A DNA stretch of 64,000 bases from Gloeophyllum trabeum ATCC 11539. Its lineage: Eukaryota > Basidiomycota > Agaricomycetes > Gloeophyllales > Gloeophyllaceae. Each line of letters begins with the position of its first letter. Positions within the stretch are counted from its first letter, which is position 1. A program made the translations under genes and the position numbers. The notes below the pieces were generated by a model, which saw only the letters and a list, made by a program, of their open reading frames with translations, had not been told where the DNA came from and did not search any database. The DNA lies in NCBI RefSeq assembly GCF_000344685.1, contig NW_006920424.1, positions 614,940-678,939 on the forward strand, written 5' to 3'. This document shows, in pieces, positions 61,701-64,000 of the stretch.

Positions 61701-62937
61701 GTAGCCGATGTAATTTTCGTTTGAAGACTCGCGCTACGATGACGGGTACATCTTGCCACTTCTGGCCGGGACAAAGCTGGCTTTGAATTTCTTGCCATTT
61801 CGGATTGCACGTCATGGTAACGAAGAACGTAGGGGTGCCCAGTACAGCGGCAATCGCTAGGGCGTCCGAAATCTGCTTGGAAGCCCACTGGTGGGAGCCC
61901 AAGAAGGAGGAGGGGAGATAGATATTTTCTGTGGATCTTACTTCTCCGACGCCCATGAGGCTTGCATCTTCCTGCTGGATGCGCTCTTGATTATGACGAA
62001 TATATTGCAAGCGACATTCCAAATTCCTGGTGAACATATCAACGATATACTCATTCGCAAGGCGTCCGAATATATGGAAACGTTCCTCTCGCAGGAGCCG
62101 AGCCCGATAGTGCCAAATCTGAGATGTCGGGGAGTCATGTTCGGCACTGAGGAGACCGTGCTCCCGCTGGTCATGCCGTAAATCTCTTCCATCACCGACA
62201 ACTCCCCATCCAAGCGTTCCGTGAGGGAAAAGGAGAGGGTATGCGAGGGGTTCCCACAGGCGGCTAACCGTCGGGATGGGTATGTTCACGCTGGTGTCCT
62301 CCCTATTCACAATAATGCGGCGGCTGCGAATGTCGGCCATGACAGTATTATCCCATACAAATATTGCTGCAATCTCGGCAGCGGTCCCAGTGTCCTCGAG
62401 AGCAATTCCCGCGGAAGGACATATATTCACAGGAATGTATGAAAGGTACCGGAGCGCGCGAGCGAAGGGGTTAACACGAAGCAATGCTTTAGCGACTGCC
62501 GAAACCCAACCCAGCAGCATGTCTTCCATGTAGGAGGCATGAGGTGCAGCGTCTTTGAGCATGCCGTCGTATAGAATCCAGCGTATGCTGGAGCTGTCAT
62601 GGCCGGGACGGATCCGGTGATAGACTTTGCCTTGCACTGCGACCATTCCGTCACCTGGAGGGAAATTCATTGTCGTTTCCATGGATGCGAAGGAGAAGAT
62701 CAGATTGAGCTTCCGTGAAAGTTCAGAGATGCGTGGATGACGGATGAGTGATGTATACTCGTCAGGAAGAGGTGGGAGTCGCTGGACGTCTTGCAAACGG
62801 GAGCCATTCCTGCCACAACAGAAGTCTGAACGCTCGTTGGTCAAGAGAGCAACACCGCAGCGCGAACATGTTCTGTTCCAGCGCAGAGTAGGTGTAGAGA
62901 TTCCAACAATGGACCAAGTATTTGTAGTGTCCGACAT
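58761..62937 (-). mobile_element. Helitron Rep-helicase gene, apparently intact
   Basis: Three exons (62937-61224, 61163-59953, 59894-58761) join in frame to 1352 residues. The N-terminus has cysteine pairs (CSRCG, FCCGRNG). The rolling-circle Rep domain shows the HUH motif CGLPHAHILI and the tyrosine motif YIFKYIHKG. The Pif1-type SF1 helicase follows with Walker A GKAGCGKTYL, KVFILLGDFRQTCPV, TTFNSCQGLTLDKVGIDL and QLYTSLTRIRTR. Helitrons transpose by a peel-and-paste rolling-circle mechanism through this protein. No stop or frameshift is seen, so it may be autonomous. Small introns at 61223-61164 and 59952-59895 are normal for agaricomycete Helitrons. The 5' end of the element (beyond 62937) is not identified. 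Confidence 0.88.
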
Positions 62938-64000
62938 CTTTCAATATCAATATTGGTCAATATACACAGTCAGAGTAACAATTATAGCCATTCTCCGTAC
63001 AGATGAATAGCAATATCAATGGTAGATGCACGAGACTTAGTTGTTCCGTTGTGCCGTGTAATGTGTAATATAGAGAAGAGTGCGTCAAGAAACAGGTGAA
63101 ATGTCGTCGCAAGCCTGAGTATTACAGCTTTCACTGCCGGAGAGGGACTCAAGTGCAGGAAGGTCGTGAAGCTGATAAATAAAGCTAAAAAGAGATGTTC
63201 TAGAATGGACGTCGGGACGTACATCTCCATAGTCCTGACTGGGTTCTGTCGTGCAGTTTGGGGCTGAATCAAGCCGGAGATCGGCGTGGAGCCGCTTCAA
63301 GGAAAGCAAATCAATTGGTAATATAGGAGCAGATGATGACGGGTGACTTACTCTTTTAAAGTCAAGGAGAGAAGCCCATGAAGGAGCAGGTTTCAAGGGG
63401 TCAAAAATCTGGGAAGACAATCGAGATTAGAGCGAGATTGGGATGACGAAGGTGAGACGAACAGTTGCTGTTTGTTGTGGGAGTACCCCCCACATGGAAG
63501 CAGAGACCGTGCAATGATCATTAGACATAGACATAGAGTAATGCAGTAAACGAATGCACTGTCAACGTCCTTCAGACATGCATGCAAAGCGCCTCGCGAC
63601 TGTTGCTCAATGTATGCTGGCGATTGGGCAGCAGGGCTGCGAGTAGCGGTCAGCATTTGCCGAATCCAATAGAAGATGCTGTGGAGTATTCTGCACATTG
63701 GGCACAACGGCGGACAGAAAAGTGGTGAGGATGATGATACAAGGATGTGCATTGAAATAGTGTACCATCTGTGTGACTATCAGACTTGATGAGGAACCCA
63801 CTGGCAGGTGGTTACGAAGCATGCACTGGTGTTTCAGGGGTTGTAATATGAGCATTAGATGTCGGCAATAGATGTTTGCCATCCCGAAATGTGATTGGCT
63901 GGTAATGAGGGAGATGTACAATAGTGGAGTAACCTCAAAACAGCCGAGGGATATGGTCGCATATTAGTTTGTCACTGTTTACATGAAGCATCACCAATAT
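62938..64000. other. Right-edge region, Helitron 5' flank; no firm gene
   Basis: The Helitron 5' end should lie in the first few hundred bases. A minus-strand frame at 63085-63420 begins MSSQIFDPLKPAPSWASLLD and has a possible donor GTAAGT after DFKR with an acceptor near 63298. It could be an exon of an unknown gene, but no family is recognisable. The window ends before this can be settled. Confidence 0.4.

Noticed and set aside
63085..63420. Minus-strand frame with a plausible intron near the window edge
   Set aside because: Only one possible exon is visible and no family is recognisable, so it is mentioned but not called as a gene.

Overview
This window is nuclear DNA from a filamentous basidiomycete, most likely an Agaricomycete of the polypore type. 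The genes are GC-rich and densely split by introns of about 45-80 bases with GTNNGT...AG borders. Basidiomycete-type families (expanded Hsp70-like ATPases, Crinkler-like NTPases, KDZ transposase remnants, Helitrons) sit beside conserved fungal housekeeping genes. The species cannot be named from the sequence. Exon joins below were worked out by eye. Joins were checked to keep the reading frame through the whole gene for YPK1, the Crinkler-like gene, the MARVEL-like gene, the zinc-motif gene, GH16, uS4m, the 234-residue membrane protein and the Helitron helicase; joins in the other genes are less complete, as stated in each entry.

Left part (1-18.2 kb): a cluster of palindromic 15-mers (430-660); a Ypk1/Gad8 AGC kinase; a Crinkler-RHS-like NTPase with a C-terminal nuclease-like domain; a small MARVEL-like membrane protein; a seven-helix GPCR-like receptor; a foldback element broken by a run of Ns that looks like an unmerged contig overlap; a decayed amino-acid transporter; and a protein with two identical C-X4-C-X12-C-X2-C modules.

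Middle part (18.2-51 kb): a gene-poor stretch with diverged tandem repeats; then a head-to-head pair that probably works on the cell wall (a GT2 polysaccharide synthase and a type II membrane GH16 glucanase/transglycosylase); an F-box/LRR-like gene with a broken tandem paralogue; a four-helix membrane protein; mitochondrial ribosomal protein uS4m sharing a 184-base divergent promoter with the gamma-tubulin complex gene GCP2; a Mug190/tricalbin-like lipid-transfer protein; a 2H phosphoesterase containing a 19-base minisatellite; a HAD-type dehalogenase; and a small beta-trefoil protein.

Right part (51-64 kb): an Hsp70-like ATPase that appears fused to a C-terminal beta-trefoil, followed by a mobile-element zone: a KDZ transposase fragment, a degenerate non-LTR retrotransposon (reverse transcriptase plus RNase H) and an apparently intact Helitron Rep-helicase gene. 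The least expected items are the Hsp70-beta-trefoil fusion, the frame-shifting minisatellite in the 2H gene, the Crinkler-like NTPase-nuclease and the palindrome cluster.
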